Source of the DNA: Chromatiaceae bacterium
GTDB lineage: Bacteria; Pseudomonadota; Gammaproteobacteria; Chromatiales; Chromatiaceae
Reading direction: 5' to 3'
Length of the DNA stretch: 63,218 nt
Assembly: GCA_024639005.1 (NCBI GenBank)
Contig: JAHEJD010000010.1
Span: 1 to 63,218 of the forward strand
Under the pieces are notes generated by a model. It was given only the letters and a program-made list of their open reading frames with translations, was not told where the DNA came from and did no database searches. Both the position numbers and the translations under genes were made by a program. Positions 1 to 9,180 of the stretch are shown here, in pieces; position 1 is the stretch's first letter; every line of letters begins with the position of its first letter.

Positions 1-1391
1 CCCTCGCCGGCGGTCGGCGGCATCCCATGTTCGAGCGCCCGCAGGTAATCCGCATCGAAATGCATCGCCTCATCGTCGCCCGCCTCCTTCTCCTCGACCT
101 GACGGCGGAATCGCTCGGCCTGGTCCTCAGGATCGTTGAGCTCGGAGAAACCATTGGCGATCTCGCGACCGCCCACAAAAAACTCAAAGCGGTCAGTCAC
201 GAACGGGTCCGCGTCGTTACGGCGGGCGAGCGGTGAAACTTCCGTCGGATACGCAGTGATAAACGTCGGGTCTTTCAGCTTGTGCTCCACGGTTTTCTCG
301 AAGATCTCGATCTGCACCTTGCCGAGACCATAGCTGGTCTTCACATCGATACCCAGACGTCGCGCATGCGCGCTGGCCCGGTCGAGATCGTCCAGATCCG
401 CGTCGCTGACCTCGGGATTGAATCGCAAAATGGACTCTTTGACCGTCATGCGCGCGAAGCGATTGCCGAAGTCATAGGTCTCGCCCTGGTATTCCAGCAC
501 CTCGCTGCCCAACAGATCGCGCGCGATGCCGCGCATCATCTCCTCGGTTCGATCCATGCAACGATGGTAATCGACGAATGCCTCGTAGAACTCAACCATC
601 GTGAACTCGGGATTGTGCCGAGTCGACAGCCCCTCGTTGCGGAAGTTGCGGTTGATCTCGAAGACCTTCTCGAACCCCCCCACCACGAGCCGCTTGAGAT
701 AGAGTTCCGGTGCGATCCTCAGATAAAGCGCCATATCGAGTGCATTGTGATGGGTCACAAAGGGTCGCGCCGTGGCGCCGCCCGGGATCACCTGCATCAT
801 GGGCGTCTCGACCTCGAGGAAACCGTGGTCGACGAAATAGCGACGGATGTAGTCGATAATCCGGGAGCGCATGATGAAGGTCTGACGGGCCTCCTGGTTC
901 ACGATGAGGTCGACGTAGCGCTGGCGATAACGCTGCTCCTGATCTGCCAGGCCATGCCACTTCTCCGGCAAGGGACGCAGTGACTTGGTAAGCAGGTGGG
1001 CATCGTCGAGATAGACGTACAGGTCGCCTTTGCCCGATTTGTGGACCGGGCCTTCACCGCCGACGATGTCGCCGATGTCCCAGCCCTTGATTTGCGCAGT
1101 CAGCGCCTCGGGGAGGTTTTTCTTGTCGATGTAGAGCTGGATCCGTCCCGACATATCCTGAATAACAATGAACGGGCCCCGCCTCGCCATGATCCGACCG
1201 GCGACGCAGGCGCGCTGGCACAGCCGCTCGAGTTCTTCCTTGGTCTTGTCGCCCAGGCGATCCTGCAGCTCGGCGGCCAGGACGTCGCGGCGAAAATGGT
1301 TCGGAAACGCAATGCCGTTCTCACGGATGGCCGCCAGTTTCGCGCGGCGCTGCGCGATCAGTTTGTTTTCGTCATTCGGCTGATCGGTCAT
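1..1391 (-). CDS. lysS: Lysyl-tRNA synthetase, class II (3' end cut by window edge)
   Basis: Charges tRNA-Lys with lysine in the cytoplasm. The reading frame opens at an ATG at 1391 ([16 protein letters not shown]) and stays open to the left edge, giving about 463 residues; E. coli LysS has 505, so roughly 40 C-terminal residues lie outside. Seen: the N-terminal OB-fold anticodon-binding region ([18 protein letters not shown]), class II motif 1 ([10 protein letters not shown]), motif 2 ([20 protein letters not shown]) and the late [15 protein letters not shown] segment. It follows prfB by 23 nt, the common prfB-lysS operon arrangement. Confidence 0.97.
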   Translation of the reverse strand, partial: MTDQPNDENKLIAQRRAKLAAIRENGIAFPNHFRRDVLAAELQDRLGDKTKEELERLCQRACVAGRIMARRGPFIVIQDMSGRIQLYIDKKNLPEALTAQIKGWDIGDIVGGEGPVHKSGKGDLYVYLDDAHLLTKSLRPLPEKWHGLADQEQRYRQRYVDLIVNQEARQTFIMRSRIIDYIRRYFVDHGFLEVETPMMQVIPGGATARPFVTHHNALDMALYLRIAPELYLKRLVVGGFEKVFEINRNFRNEGLSTRHNPEFTMVEFYEAFVDYHRCMDRTEEMMRGIARDLLGSEVLEYQGETYDFGNRFARMTVKESILRFNPEVSDADLDDLDRASAHARRLGIDVKTSYGLGKVQIEIFEKTVEHKLKDPTFITAYPTEVSPLARRNDADPFVTDRFEFFVGGREIANGFSELNDPEDQAERFRRQVEEKEAGDDEAMHFDADYLRALEHGMPPTAGE

Positions 1392-1414
1392 GTGCAGGAT
1401 TTTCTCCGGAAGTT

Positions 1415-2513
1415 CTACAGACCGCTCTTCAGACTGGCCTCAATGAAGGCGTCCAGGCCACCATCCAACACTGCCTGAGTGTTTCCCGTCTCCACACCGG
1501 TACGCAGATCCTTGATGCGTGATTGGTCGAGCACATAGGAGCGGATCTGACTGCCCCAGCCGATGTCCGACTTGCTGTCCTCGACCACCTGCCGACTCTC
1601 GCTGCGCTTCTGCATCTCCAGTTCATACAACTTGGCCTTGAGTTGCTTCATCGCCTGGTCTTTGTTCTTGTGCTGAGAACGATCGTTCTGGCACTGGGTG
1701 ACGGTTCCCGTCGGATTGTGCGTTATCCGCACCGCCGACTCGGTCCGGTTGACGTGCTGACCGCCCGCACCCGAGGCCCGATAGACGTCGATACGCAGGT
1801 CGGCCGGATTGATGTCGATTTCGAAGGAGTCATCGATCTCCGGCGATACGAATACCGAACTGAACGAGGTATGCCGGCGATTACCCGAATCGAACGGCGA
1901 TTTTCGCACCAGGCGGTGCACACCCGTCTCGGTGCGCAGCCAGCCAAAGGCATGTTCACCTTCGAAGCGAATGGTCGCAGACTTGATACCTGCCACCTCC
2001 CCCGCTGAGACCTCCATCAATTCGGTCTTGAAGCCATGCTGCTCGCCCCAGCGCAGGTACATACGCAGCAGCATCTCCGCCCAGTCCTGTGCTTCGGTCC
2101 CGCCCGAGCCGGCCTGGATATCGAGAAAGGCGTTATTCGCATCGAGTTCGCCGGAGAACATCCGCCGGAACTCGAGATCGGCGACCCGTTCGTCGCATAG
2201 CTGCACGTCTGCGGCAATGGAATCTGCGGTCTCGGCGTCTTGTTCGTCGACCGCCATCGCCAGCAAATCGGCGCCGTCGGCCAGACCGGCCGTCAGCTCG
2301 TCGATCGAAAGTACCACGGCCTCGAGCGATGCGCGCTCTTTGCCGAGGGTCTGCGCACGCTCCTGGTCATTCCAGATATCGGGATCCTCGAGTTCGCGCA
2401 GTACCTCGGTCAGGCGCTCTTTCTTGCCCTCGTAGTCAAAGATACCCCCTGAGAGACTCCAGGCGCCCCCTCAGGTCATGGATTTTCGCGGTAATGGGAT
2501 TGATGTCCTGCAT
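1415..2513 (-). CDS. prfB: Peptide chain release factor 2, with programmed +1 frameshift
   Basis: Recognises UGA and UAA and releases the finished peptide. It is encoded in two overlapping frames. The first 25 codons run from the ATG at 2513 to a CTT codon at 2441-2439, followed by an in-frame TGA (2438-2436). The second frame starts one base later at GAC (2437) and runs to 1415, giving a 365-residue product, the length of E. coli RF2. The junction AGGGGGTATCTTTGAC carries the internal Shine-Dalgarno-like run and CUU-UGA-C slippery stop that couple RF2 level to its own synthesis. The GGQ catalytic loop ([16 protein letters not shown]) is in the second segment. Reading only the second frame wrongly starts the protein near 2317. 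Confidence 0.97.
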
Positions 2514-2585
2514 TCTGAGCCCCTGAATCGAAGCCCAACATTGTAACGCAGACGGGGCGCTCTCCCCAACCGCGACCGCACCCCC

Positions 2586-2897
2586 TCAGGCAGCCGGGAA
2601 CAGCCCCACAAAGGGCAGACCCTCGCGCGGCCTGGCCATCATGCCGGCCACTGTCTCGCGCCAGGCATGATAATGGGCGGTCTCCTTATGCGCCTTGGCA
2701 TCCGCCGCACTGGCGTAGGCCTCGTACAGGACGAAATGGGTGGGATCCCCGGCATCCTGCAGGATGTCGAAGCGCCGGTTGCCGGCCTCGGCGGTCGAGC
2801 CTTCGTGATTCAGGCGACATGCCGCGATGAAGGCGTCGAGGGATTCGGGTTCGATATGGACGTGAACCAGAGTGACATGCACGGCTTCATCTCCCAA
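2586..2897 (-). CDS. Antibiotic-biosynthesis-monooxygenase (ABM) domain protein
   Basis: A 103-residue single-domain protein of the dimeric ABM fold (YgiN/LsrG-like). Typical features are the N-terminal strand VTLVHVHIEPESLDAF, an NRRFDILQD strand, FVLYEAYASAADAKAHKET and the AHYHAW helix. Family members include quinol monooxygenases and the AI-2 phosphate isomerase LsrG, so the fold is clear but the substrate is not. Its start overlaps the 3' end of the upstream PqiA-like gene by 11 nt, so the two are probably co-transcribed. Confidence 0.8.
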   Translation of the reverse strand: MGDEAVHVTLVHVHIEPESLDAFIAACRLNHEGSTAEAGNRRFDILQDAGDPTHFVLYEAYASAADAKAHKETAHYHAWRETVAGMMARPREGLPFVGLFPAA

Positions 2898-3423
2898 AAG
2901 AGTCTGGATTGGACGTCTGTTGACCCGACTCGACGGTGTACCTGCCGATCCAGGCGGCCAGCAGCATAGTCAGAACGACACTGGCGGCGAACGCATAGAT
3001 CCCCAGTTCGACACGCGCCTGCGCCAACGAACCCAGTTTGACCGACACCACCAGCAGTGCAACCACGAATACGTCGAGCATCGACCATTTGCTGTATACG
3101 GCCAGCCAGTGCAGGTGCTGTCGGTGCGCTGCACCGTTTGACGGATCGAGATTCCAGATCAGCAGCAGGCTCAGATTCTTCAGGACCGGAAAGACCACGC
3201 TGAAGGTACCGACCAGCACAAAGAGTCCCCACTCCGCCTCCTGCGCGAGTTGCTGCAGCGCCGACAGCAGGCTCACCGAGTTGCTGAAGAAATAGAACTT
3301 CTCCAGCGTGAGGATGGGCGCCTGCAGTCCGAAGAACAGCAGGCCCAACGCCGCCAGCAGCAACAGATTGACGACAATCCCGCGCAGCGGATGACGAAAG
3401 GCATAGCTGTTGGTCAGTCCCAT
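2887..3423 (-). CDS. Paraquat-inducible protein A (PqiA)-family membrane protein
   Basis: A 178-residue inner-membrane protein with four hydrophobic segments (about residues 17-35, 64-83, 112-130 and 138-157). The YSKWSMLDVF motif after the second segment is typical of PqiA-like proteins. It corresponds to one half of full-length PqiA and lacks the cysteine-rich cytoplasmic motifs. PqiA proteins partner with MCE-domain PqiB in envelope lipid transport, but no MCE gene is visible here, so its partner is unknown. It lies 44 nt downstream of the MSHA-type operon and overlaps the ABM-domain gene. Confidence 0.75.
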   Translation of the reverse strand: MGLTNSYAFRHPLRGIVVNLLLLAALGLLFFGLQAPILTLEKFYFFSNSVSLLSALQQLAQEAEWGLFVLVGTFSVVFPVLKNLSLLLIWNLDPSNGAAHRQHLHWLAVYSKWSMLDVFVVALLVVSVKLGSLAQARVELGIYAFAASVVLTMLLAAWIGRYTVESGQQTSNPDSFGR

Positions 3424-3467
3424 CGGGTCTCGGCAAGGCCTGCGTCACCCTAGCTTATCAAAGACGC

Positions 3468-6227
3468 TCAGCGTACCTCGCGTTGATAGATGACCTCGGT
3501 ATCGCGATTGTAGATGCCGAAAGTGCCCAGACCGATGGGGTCGGTATCGCCCGCGCTGAACCAGTTGAATTTGGCATATGCGGGCGCAACCGCCCTGATG
3601 CGCAGTGCGCCCGTCTTCGCAGCGCCCGGTGCCTTCAGGTTGGTCACATATCTGCCCGCCGCAGCCACCGCAGTATATTGGTCACCCGGGGTGCCCGGCG
3701 CACAGGCAAAGGTGCCGCTGGCCGCCGCCGCATCGACAATACAGCTGTCGGCAACGGCCAGGTCGTCGCCAGCATCCACATCGCTCAGATCCACACTGGT
3801 AATCGGCGTGCAGTTATCGTCAGGATTGACCCGGAAACCCCCGTTCGGACCGTCGAAGAACTGCATCGCCACTGGCACTCCCAGATCACGCAGCTCCGAT
3901 CCATGGGCATTGCCGAGCGACAGACGCCCCCGGCGGAACTCTGTCTCTCCGATGTTCGCAAAATCGTCTGTTGAATCGTCATCGACGTCGAGATTCAGGC
4001 CCAACATGCCCACGCCCTCCGAATCACTGACGATCAACCCCAATTGGGTCGATGGGTAGGGCCCGTCCGGGGTCGCCAGGGACGCAATGCGCAGGTCAAT
4101 GGCCATCTGCCCGACACCTGCTGTCCAACCGCCTATGGCTGCCGACGGGCCGGTTATGCGGCCGCTCAGGTTGGTACTGGTCGGGTTCGATCGGGCACCC
4201 AGCGTGAATCCCGGGCTGCCGCCATAGGAAAGAGAGGGAAACTTCGCGAAATCACCCACGTAGTTGCGCGTCGTGAACCCGTCGACGTTTAACGCCGTCA
4301 GCGTGACATTCACCCGCAGCGGTTCGTCCATGTAGGTGAAGGGATCCCCGCATCCGGCAAGGAGGACGCGATCGTCGACCGTGCCCGGCGTGACGCTAAA
4401 CCCGGCGGGCACGAATCGACCGATTGCCAGTGGTGCCGCGCTGATCGTGTGCCCGAAATAGTCGGAATCGAGCAGGTAGAGGGTCACCAGGCCGACCTCG
4501 GAATATTCTGCCGCTTCGCTCTTGAACTCCCCGGCATCGAAGTCAGTCGGTGGTAGGCCCGCGACCGTGTAGTCACCCAGCCCTGACGGCGCACCGAGGC
4601 TGCTGGTGAAGCTGCTGGTGGCGCTGCCACCGAGGATTTCAATCGACAGGCTGCCTTCAGACCCCCCGGTCGTCGGCCCGGTGCGCTGCAGATAGGCCAG
4701 CAGTCGGTCGTCGGCCTGCGGCTCATAGCCCGGTGTCGGCGCGCCACTCGCATTCACCGCCCTCACCTCGAGGGTGAACGCCGCGCCGGCCGCGTGGATC
4801 GGGCCAGCAAGCGCCGACGCGGCATTGAGAACGGTACCTGCCGGGTTGGTGGCGGTGACGATCAACGCGGCCGGATAAAAGGCCGCGGTATCCGCACCGG
4901 ATAGCGTCACCCCAGCGAGCGTCCCGGTGCCATTGAAGGTCAGTTCCAGGGCGATCTGGCCCGCATCGACATACTCGACCTCAAGCGGTGCCACGCAGTT
5001 CGCATCGAAGTCCAGGTTCAGCGTGGTCGCACTGCCGTCGTTCGGCAGAGCGCTGCCGTTGACCTCTACCGAGGGCCCCGGCGCGGCCGGTGACACATAC
5101 TGTACTACCACATCGATCGGCATGGTGACCGACTGAAAATCGACAAAGCAGGTCGGTAGCGAGACGCTGCCGAGCGACTGGCCGTCCGAGACCTGATCCG
5201 GCAGCGACACAATCAGATCCGTTGCCACGAAGGTGATGCTGCAACTCTCGGAGCCGGCGATGAAACAGCGATTCGGGTTCTGCGGCGACGGTGTAGCGGT
5301 CAGGCCGATGTCGAAGGTGCCGGGAGTAGTGCGGTTCAGCGTGACCTCCTGCTCTCCGCCAGTGAAGGTCACCTGGTTCCCAGAGACACCACTGCCTGAC
5401 CACGAAGTGTTGGCGTCCACAGGTTGCAGATCGACTGTAACGCTACCCGTGTAGATCTCTGAACAATCCGCGTTGGCGCATGCAGTCAGGCTTACGCTTT
5501 CAGGCTGGCCAACAATACCGACCCCGTCGTGCGTGATCCGGACATGATCCAGCTGAACGCCCCCCTCCTCACATATACCGGGCACCTCCAGGGTGTCCGT
5601 TGGTGTGTAGGTGACAGTGGCTTCGTCCTCGATCTTAGCCTTCTCGCCCACAAGGGCACCTTCAACGATCGCGTTGTCTTCCACCTTAATCTGTTTTTCC
5701 GCGTAGATGATCGCGTTGACCTGGGCGTCGTCTTTAATCTCGACCTTGCCGTCGACCAGGAAGATAAGGTCAAGGGCATTGCCGTTAACATTGACCTGGG
5801 CCTGGTCTTCAATTTTCAGGTTGCCCCGCACATGGATGCGTACCTGACCGGGCCCTGTAATCGTGATGATATTGTTGTGCTTCAGCTCGAATTTATCGAA
5901 GTAATAGTCACCGGGTGCCAGGGTCAATGACTGGTCCTTGAGGTCTGTCTTGGTGTTATGCGCCGGGATAGTCAGGGTAGGCGCATCGATCCCGCTCCCA
6001 ATACAGGCCTGATTGTCACAATGATTGGTGCCTGCCTTGGTCTTCAGCTCTCCGGTGGCAAGGACCCCGTCGCCGGTATTTTGCAGCACCGCATCGTCCT
6101 TGAGTTCGAGTTTTCCATCGGTCGTGCCCACTGCATTGCTGAACACCGCGTCGCACGCGATCGCCAATGCGTCTCCCGCCGTCAATAGGGCGAGCACAAA
6201 GACCAGTCGTCGAATCCGCTTGTGCAC
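3468..6227 (-). CDS. mshQ: MshQ-like surface protein (DUF6701 C-terminal region)
   Basis: A 919-residue exported protein, starting at GTG with a signal peptide (cleavage near LTAGDALA). Residues about 30-215 carry a run of short repeats (LELKDDAVLQN, LKIEDQAQVNVNG, VEIKDDAQVNA, IKVEDNAIVEG, AKIEDEATVT) that predict a right-handed beta-helix like polymer-forming or choice-of-anchor proteins. The middle contains beta-sandwich-like Ser/Thr-rich segments. The last 300 or so residues match MshQ proteins, ending GTFGIYNRDTEVIYQREVR. It is the last gene of the pilin operon and probably a pilus-associated surface component. The assignment rests on the C-terminus and gene order; the N-terminal half is unusual for MshQ. 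Confidence 0.82.
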   Translation of the reverse strand: MHKRIRRLVFVLALLTAGDALAIACDAVFSNAVGTTDGKLELKDDAVLQNTGDGVLATGELKTKAGTNHCDNQACIGSGIDAPTLTIPAHNTKTDLKDQSLTLAPGDYYFDKFELKHNNIITITGPGQVRIHVRGNLKIEDQAQVNVNGNALDLIFLVDGKVEIKDDAQVNAIIYAEKQIKVEDNAIVEGALVGEKAKIEDEATVTYTPTDTLEVPGICEEGGVQLDHVRITHDGVGIVGQPESVSLTACANADCSEIYTGSVTVDLQPVDANTSWSGSGVSGNQVTFTGGEQEVTLNRTTPGTFDIGLTATPSPQNPNRCFIAGSESCSITFVATDLIVSLPDQVSDGQSLGSVSLPTCFVDFQSVTMPIDVVVQYVSPAAPGPSVEVNGSALPNDGSATTLNLDFDANCVAPLEVEYVDAGQIALELTFNGTGTLAGVTLSGADTAAFYPAALIVTATNPAGTVLNAASALAGPIHAAGAAFTLEVRAVNASGAPTPGYEPQADDRLLAYLQRTGPTTGGSEGSLSIEILGGSATSSFTSSLGAPSGLGDYTVAGLPPTDFDAGEFKSEAAEYSEVGLVTLYLLDSDYFGHTISAAPLAIGRFVPAGFSVTPGTVDDRVLLAGCGDPFTYMDEPLRVNVTLTALNVDGFTTRNYVGDFAKFPSLSYGGSPGFTLGARSNPTSTNLSGRITGPSAAIGGWTAGVGQMAIDLRIASLATPDGPYPSTQLGLIVSDSEGVGMLGLNLDVDDDSTDDFANIGETEFRRGRLSLGNAHGSELRDLGVPVAMQFFDGPNGGFRVNPDDNCTPITSVDLSDVDAGDDLAVADSCIVDAAAASGTFACAPGTPGDQYTAVAAAGRYVTNLKAPGAAKTGALRIRAVAPAYAKFNWFSAGDTDPIGLGTFGIYNRDTEVIYQREVR

Positions 6228-6235
6228 TTGCCCAA

Positions 6236-6637
6236 TCAGCTCCTCAACGTGGCCCGCAAGACCAGGTTTAAGTAGTCGATATCGCCGAAGCTGCCGCGCT
6301 CGGCCCTTACGGTGACATCGAACAGACGGTAATTATCCATGCCCTCGGTCACATCCGTTGCGGCGCAGGCCGTCACCTCGACGGTGAACCCCTCGATCAC
6401 CGAGGTGCTCGGCAGCGGCGGGCAGGTATCCGAGACATTGCGGATGCGATAGGCGACCCATTCCAGTCCGCTCAGTGCCGCATGCCGCCCGCGCAACGCG
6501 TTCACCGTCATCGCGCTCGAGGTCTGTTGTGCAACCGAAAGATTCACCAGATAGGCGGCGAGCCCGGATACGACCACCAGCAGGAACAGCGTCGTGATCA
6601 ACGTGAAACCCTTTGCCCTGTCGCTCGAGCGCTTCAT
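6236..6637 (-). CDS. mshP: MSHA biogenesis protein MshP-like
   Basis: A 133-residue membrane-anchored pilin-like protein. The N-terminus KGFTLITTLFLLVVVSGLAAYLV is the MshP form of a type IV pilin-type signal, followed by a short soluble domain with two cysteines (ACAATDV and DTCPPLP). Its ATG overlaps the mshO stop by 4 nt, indicating translational coupling. MshP is thought to be a minor pilin or accessory component of the mannose-sensitive haemagglutinin pilus. The identity comes from the signal form plus its place between MshO-like and MshQ-like genes. Confidence 0.8.
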   Translation of the reverse strand: MKRSSDRAKGFTLITTLFLLVVVSGLAAYLVNLSVAQQTSSAMTVNALRGRHAALSGLEWVAYRIRNVSDTCPPLPSTSVIEGFTVEVTACAATDVTEGMDNYRLFDVTVRAERGSFGDIDYLNLVLRATLRS

Positions 6638-7515
6638 GGCAGATTACTCACGCTCACCTGTTCCATCAGTGTCACCGACTCGCCGGCCTCGGCGATCGAC
6701 AGGCGCATCGTCAGCACCGCATTGCGGGTCGGTGTGCCCGGCGCATACTGAAACTGACAGCCCGCGACATTGTTGGAAGCCAGCGCGTGCTCGGCCGGGT
6801 TGGGCAGGGCCAAGAGTTCCGCATGGGTATCGGCGTCGGTCTGGTCCTGCCGGGGCGAGTACCCCCAGTAGCGCCGCACCGTACCCTGCACCGGATCGCA
6901 TACATAGCTGACGGCCGTATCGGTCAGGTAAAAGCGCTGCCCCGGTGACTCCGCGGGAAAGGCCGTCTGGCCGCTGGCGAACTGACTGTTATCGAACTCC
7001 AGCGTCACCGGCGGCCCCGGGTTGACCGAGACCAGGGTCGCGCGATTGTCGCCGCGCCACAGGTCGGTCCCGCTGAACCCGGTGTTGTAGACCACGACAC
7101 AGGACGCCGTACCGCCCGCACAGGCGGCCGGATCGGCAGAGGTACCGACGGTCGCGGTGTGGTTGAGATTGCCGAGGACCTCGAAGGTGCTGTCGGCATC
7201 TCCGGGTATGAAACTCAAGGGATCGCCGGGCGGCAGCTGACGGTAGCGGCCGCCGGTTACTGCGCGCATCAGCTCGACGCAGCTGCCGCCGCAACCGACG
7301 CGGATGCTGTTGGGCACGGCCAGTCGCACGTCCTGGGCCAAGCGCTCAGTCAGGGCCTGCGCCTGATCGACCAGCCGCGCGCGACGCGACTGATCCACGT
7401 AGACATCGATCGGTGCGGTAATGAACTGCATCACCACGATCGACAGCACACCGCTGATGATGATCACGATGATCAACTCGATCAGGGTAAAACCAGCGTC
7501 GGTCCGTCTCGCCAT
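6634..7515 (-). CDS. mshO: MSHA minor pilin-like protein MshO
   Basis: A 293-residue prepilin. The leader MARRTDAG precedes the hydrophobic FTLIELIIVIIISGVLSIVV helix with the conserved Glu at +5, so it should be processed by a PilD-type prepilin peptidase. The large globular domain contains paired cysteines (VGCGGSCVE, DPAACAGGTASC, SYVCDP, AGCQFQYAPG), typical of MshO/PilW-like minor pilins. It starts 1 nt after the mshD stop and overlaps mshP by 4 nt. It is likely part of the pilus tip or priming complex. Confidence 0.85.
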   Translation of the reverse strand: MARRTDAGFTLIELIIVIIISGVLSIVVMQFITAPIDVYVDQSRRARLVDQAQALTERLAQDVRLAVPNSIRVGCGGSCVELMRAVTGGRYRQLPPGDPLSFIPGDADSTFEVLGNLNHTATVGTSADPAACAGGTASCVVVYNTGFSGTDLWRGDNRATLVSVNPGPPVTLEFDNSQFASGQTAFPAESPGQRFYLTDTAVSYVCDPVQGTVRRYWGYSPRQDQTDADTHAELLALPNPAEHALASNNVAGCQFQYAPGTPTRNAVLTMRLSIAEAGESVTLMEQVSVSNLP

Positions 7516-7516
7516 G

Positions 7517-7984
7517 TCAGTTCATCCGATAGGCGATCAGCGGCACCGACAGCGCGGCATCGCCGTCGAAACCCACCTGTACCAGGATGCGCTTGGCCGG
7601 ATAGCCGCCGAGTGTCGCCGCCGTCACGCTGACGTTCACGTTGTAGCCGTCGAGGCCGGCAATCAGCGCGCCAGTCTGGTCGCGCGCCCCGGCGTTGTCG
7701 TCCAGGCCGTGGTAATCGGACACATCGTCGAAGTTGGCCCGGGTCTCGCCGCCCTCGGGGCCGCCGCTCTCTGCGCCATCGGGCTCGTCCAAGGCCTGCA
7801 CCAGGATTTCATCGAGATAGGCCTGGGCAATCGCTGTCGCCTGGGTCCGGACCATCGGGTCCGCGCTGCTGCGACTAACCTGGGTGATGACCATCATCAC
7901 GGCGGTGACCGTCACCGAGATGATCACGATGGAGATCACCATCTCGATCAGCGTCGCCCCGCGCTGTCGGGTGAGGCGGTTCAT
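7517..7984 (-). CDS. mshD: MSHA minor pilin-like protein MshD
   Basis: A 155-residue prepilin with the leader MNRLTRQRG and hydrophobic stem ATLIEMVISIVIISVTVTAVMM (Glu at +5). After the helix it has the SSADPMVRTQATAIAQAYLDEIL segment shared by MshD/PilV-like minor pilins, then a Gly/Glu-rich loop and a beta-rich end. Its ATG overlaps the mshC stop by 4 nt (ATGA). It is a low-abundance pilin subunit by family knowledge. Confidence 0.85.
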   Translation of the reverse strand: MNRLTRQRGATLIEMVISIVIISVTVTAVMMVITQVSRSSADPMVRTQATAIAQAYLDEILVQALDEPDGAESGGPEGGETRANFDDVSDYHGLDDNAGARDQTGALIAGLDGYNVNVSVTAATLGGYPAKRILVQVGFDGDAALSVPLIAYRMN

Positions 7985-8493
7985 GAGGCATGCACCACAC
8001 CGGTCTCCGCCTCGATAGTGACCGTGCGGGTTCCAATGCTGTAGCTGGCCGCGGTGTTCAGCAGGCTGTCGCTGGCCGCATCGACCGGGCGGCCCTGACC
8101 GTCGAAGTAGATCGTGAGGGTGCCGACGGCAACGCCGGCCGGGGCTGCCTGTGCCCAGGCCTCGCCGCCGGGTCGATTGACCGCGCGGGTAAAGTCACCG
8201 ACGCCGCAGCTGGTCGCACGCTGAGACAGGGCATAACCGGTCGGGCCGACCGAAAAGTGGGTATCGCAACCGGAACTCAGCGCAAGCTTCTGCGCAAAGC
8301 GCGCGGCGGCGGCCGAGGCATCCGCAAAACCCATCTCCTCGAAGCGGGTCGCGGTGAAGAAGCGCGGCATCGCAGTCGCGGCCAGGATACCCAGCAGCAC
8401 GATGACCACGACCAGCTCGACGACCGTGAAACCGGATGCGCCGCCATCACGAGCAGCAACGCGGCCCTGAGGCCGCGTCACTGGATGCTTCAC
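7981..8493 (-). CDS. mshC: MSHA pilin-like protein MshC
   Basis: A prepilin of about 170 residues. There is no ATG ahead of the pilin signal. The likely start is GTG at 8493 (VKHPVTRPQGRV) or GTG at 8505; anything further upstream would lie inside mshA. The leader ends GGASG and the stem is [22 protein letters not shown]. The globular part has a spaced cysteine pair (LSSGCDTHFSV and RATSCGVGDF), which usually forms the pilin disulfide. It lies about 36 nt downstream of mshA and is coupled to mshD. Confidence 0.82.
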   Translation of the reverse strand: MKHPVTRPQGRVAARDGGASGFTVVELVVVIVLLGILAATAMPRFFTATRFEEMGFADASAAAARFAQKLALSSGCDTHFSVGPTGYALSQRATSCGVGDFTRAVNRPGGEAWAQAAPAGVAVGTLTIYFDGQGRPVDAASDSLLNTAASYSIGTRTVTIEAETGVVHAS

Positions 8494-8528
8494 GCTACTT
8501 ACCACGGGCCCAGGCCCTGTCGGGTCGC

Positions 8529-9020
8529 TTACGGCAGGACCGCAACCGCGCCGGTGTCCGAATCGTAGGTGATAGAGCGCGCCGTGCCGGTGTCCGGCAG
8601 ATAATTGTAGGTACAGGAGTTCGCAGCGCCATCGGCCACGGCCTGATAGTCTTCGGTCGCGCCGGTGGCCACCGTCGGCGGATTCTGCATCAGACCCTGC
8701 CAGATCTCCACGCAATCGGCGGCATCCACGATGTCATTGGTACCGCCGGAGTCGGTCGGCCAACCTGCGGCGTTGGAATCCATGGTGCTGTCACCAAAGC
8801 CCACCACGTTGTCAGCCGCCGCGGTCAGCCCGTTGGCGACCCATTGGGCGCGGAACATCGCGACACCGGCACCGAAACCGCCGGCCGCACCATCGACGGC
8901 CGCAGCGTGCGCCTGGTCCTGGACGTTCATGAATCTGGGCAGTGCGGTCGCCGCCAGAATCCCGAGGATTATGATTACCACCACCAACTCGACGAGGGTG
9001 AAGCCAGCTTGTTTTTTCAT
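8529..9020 (-). CDS. mshA: MSHA-type major pilin
   Basis: A 163-residue type IV pilin. The short leader MKKQAG is followed by [24 protein letters not shown], a canonical class IVa-type stem with Glu at +5. The C-terminal domain has a disulfide candidate pair (AADCVEIW and [10 protein letters not shown]) and ends in a short beta-rich tail, as in MshA/MshB. A good ribosome site (AGGAGT) lies 6 nt before the ATG. It is the first gene of the mshACDOPQ-like operon and probably the main fibre subunit; a second pilin (mshB) is not present here. Confidence 0.88.
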   Translation of the reverse strand: MKKQAGFTLVELVVVIIILGILAATALPRFMNVQDQAHAAAVDGAAGGFGAGVAMFRAQWVANGLTAAADNVVGFGDSTMDSNAAGWPTDSGGTNDIVDAADCVEIWQGLMQNPPTVATGATEDYQAVADGAANSCTYNYLPDTGTARSITYDSDTGAVAVLP

Positions 9021-9142
9021 CTAAGACTCCTGAATGTCTAATTTACGATGCGGTAGGGGCCTTCACCCAGCGGAGAGACCTGCCTCGCTCGAGACCCTTA
9101 GCGACGTCGATGAAAAAAGCTTTAACTTGCTGAATACGTTTC

Positions 9143-9166
9143 AAAAAAACGGGAAATTGCTTCCCG
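9143..9166 (-). terminator. Intrinsic terminator after tilS
   Basis: Read on the minus strand: a CGGGAA / TTCCCG stem with a 5-nt loop, followed at once by seven T residues. It lies 15 nt beyond the tilS stop codon and upstream of mshA. It should end transcription of the accA-tilS end of the large cluster and insulate the pilin operon, which then needs its own promoter within 9021-9142. Confidence 0.85.
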
Positions 9167-9180
9167 AAAAGGCTTCTTGT

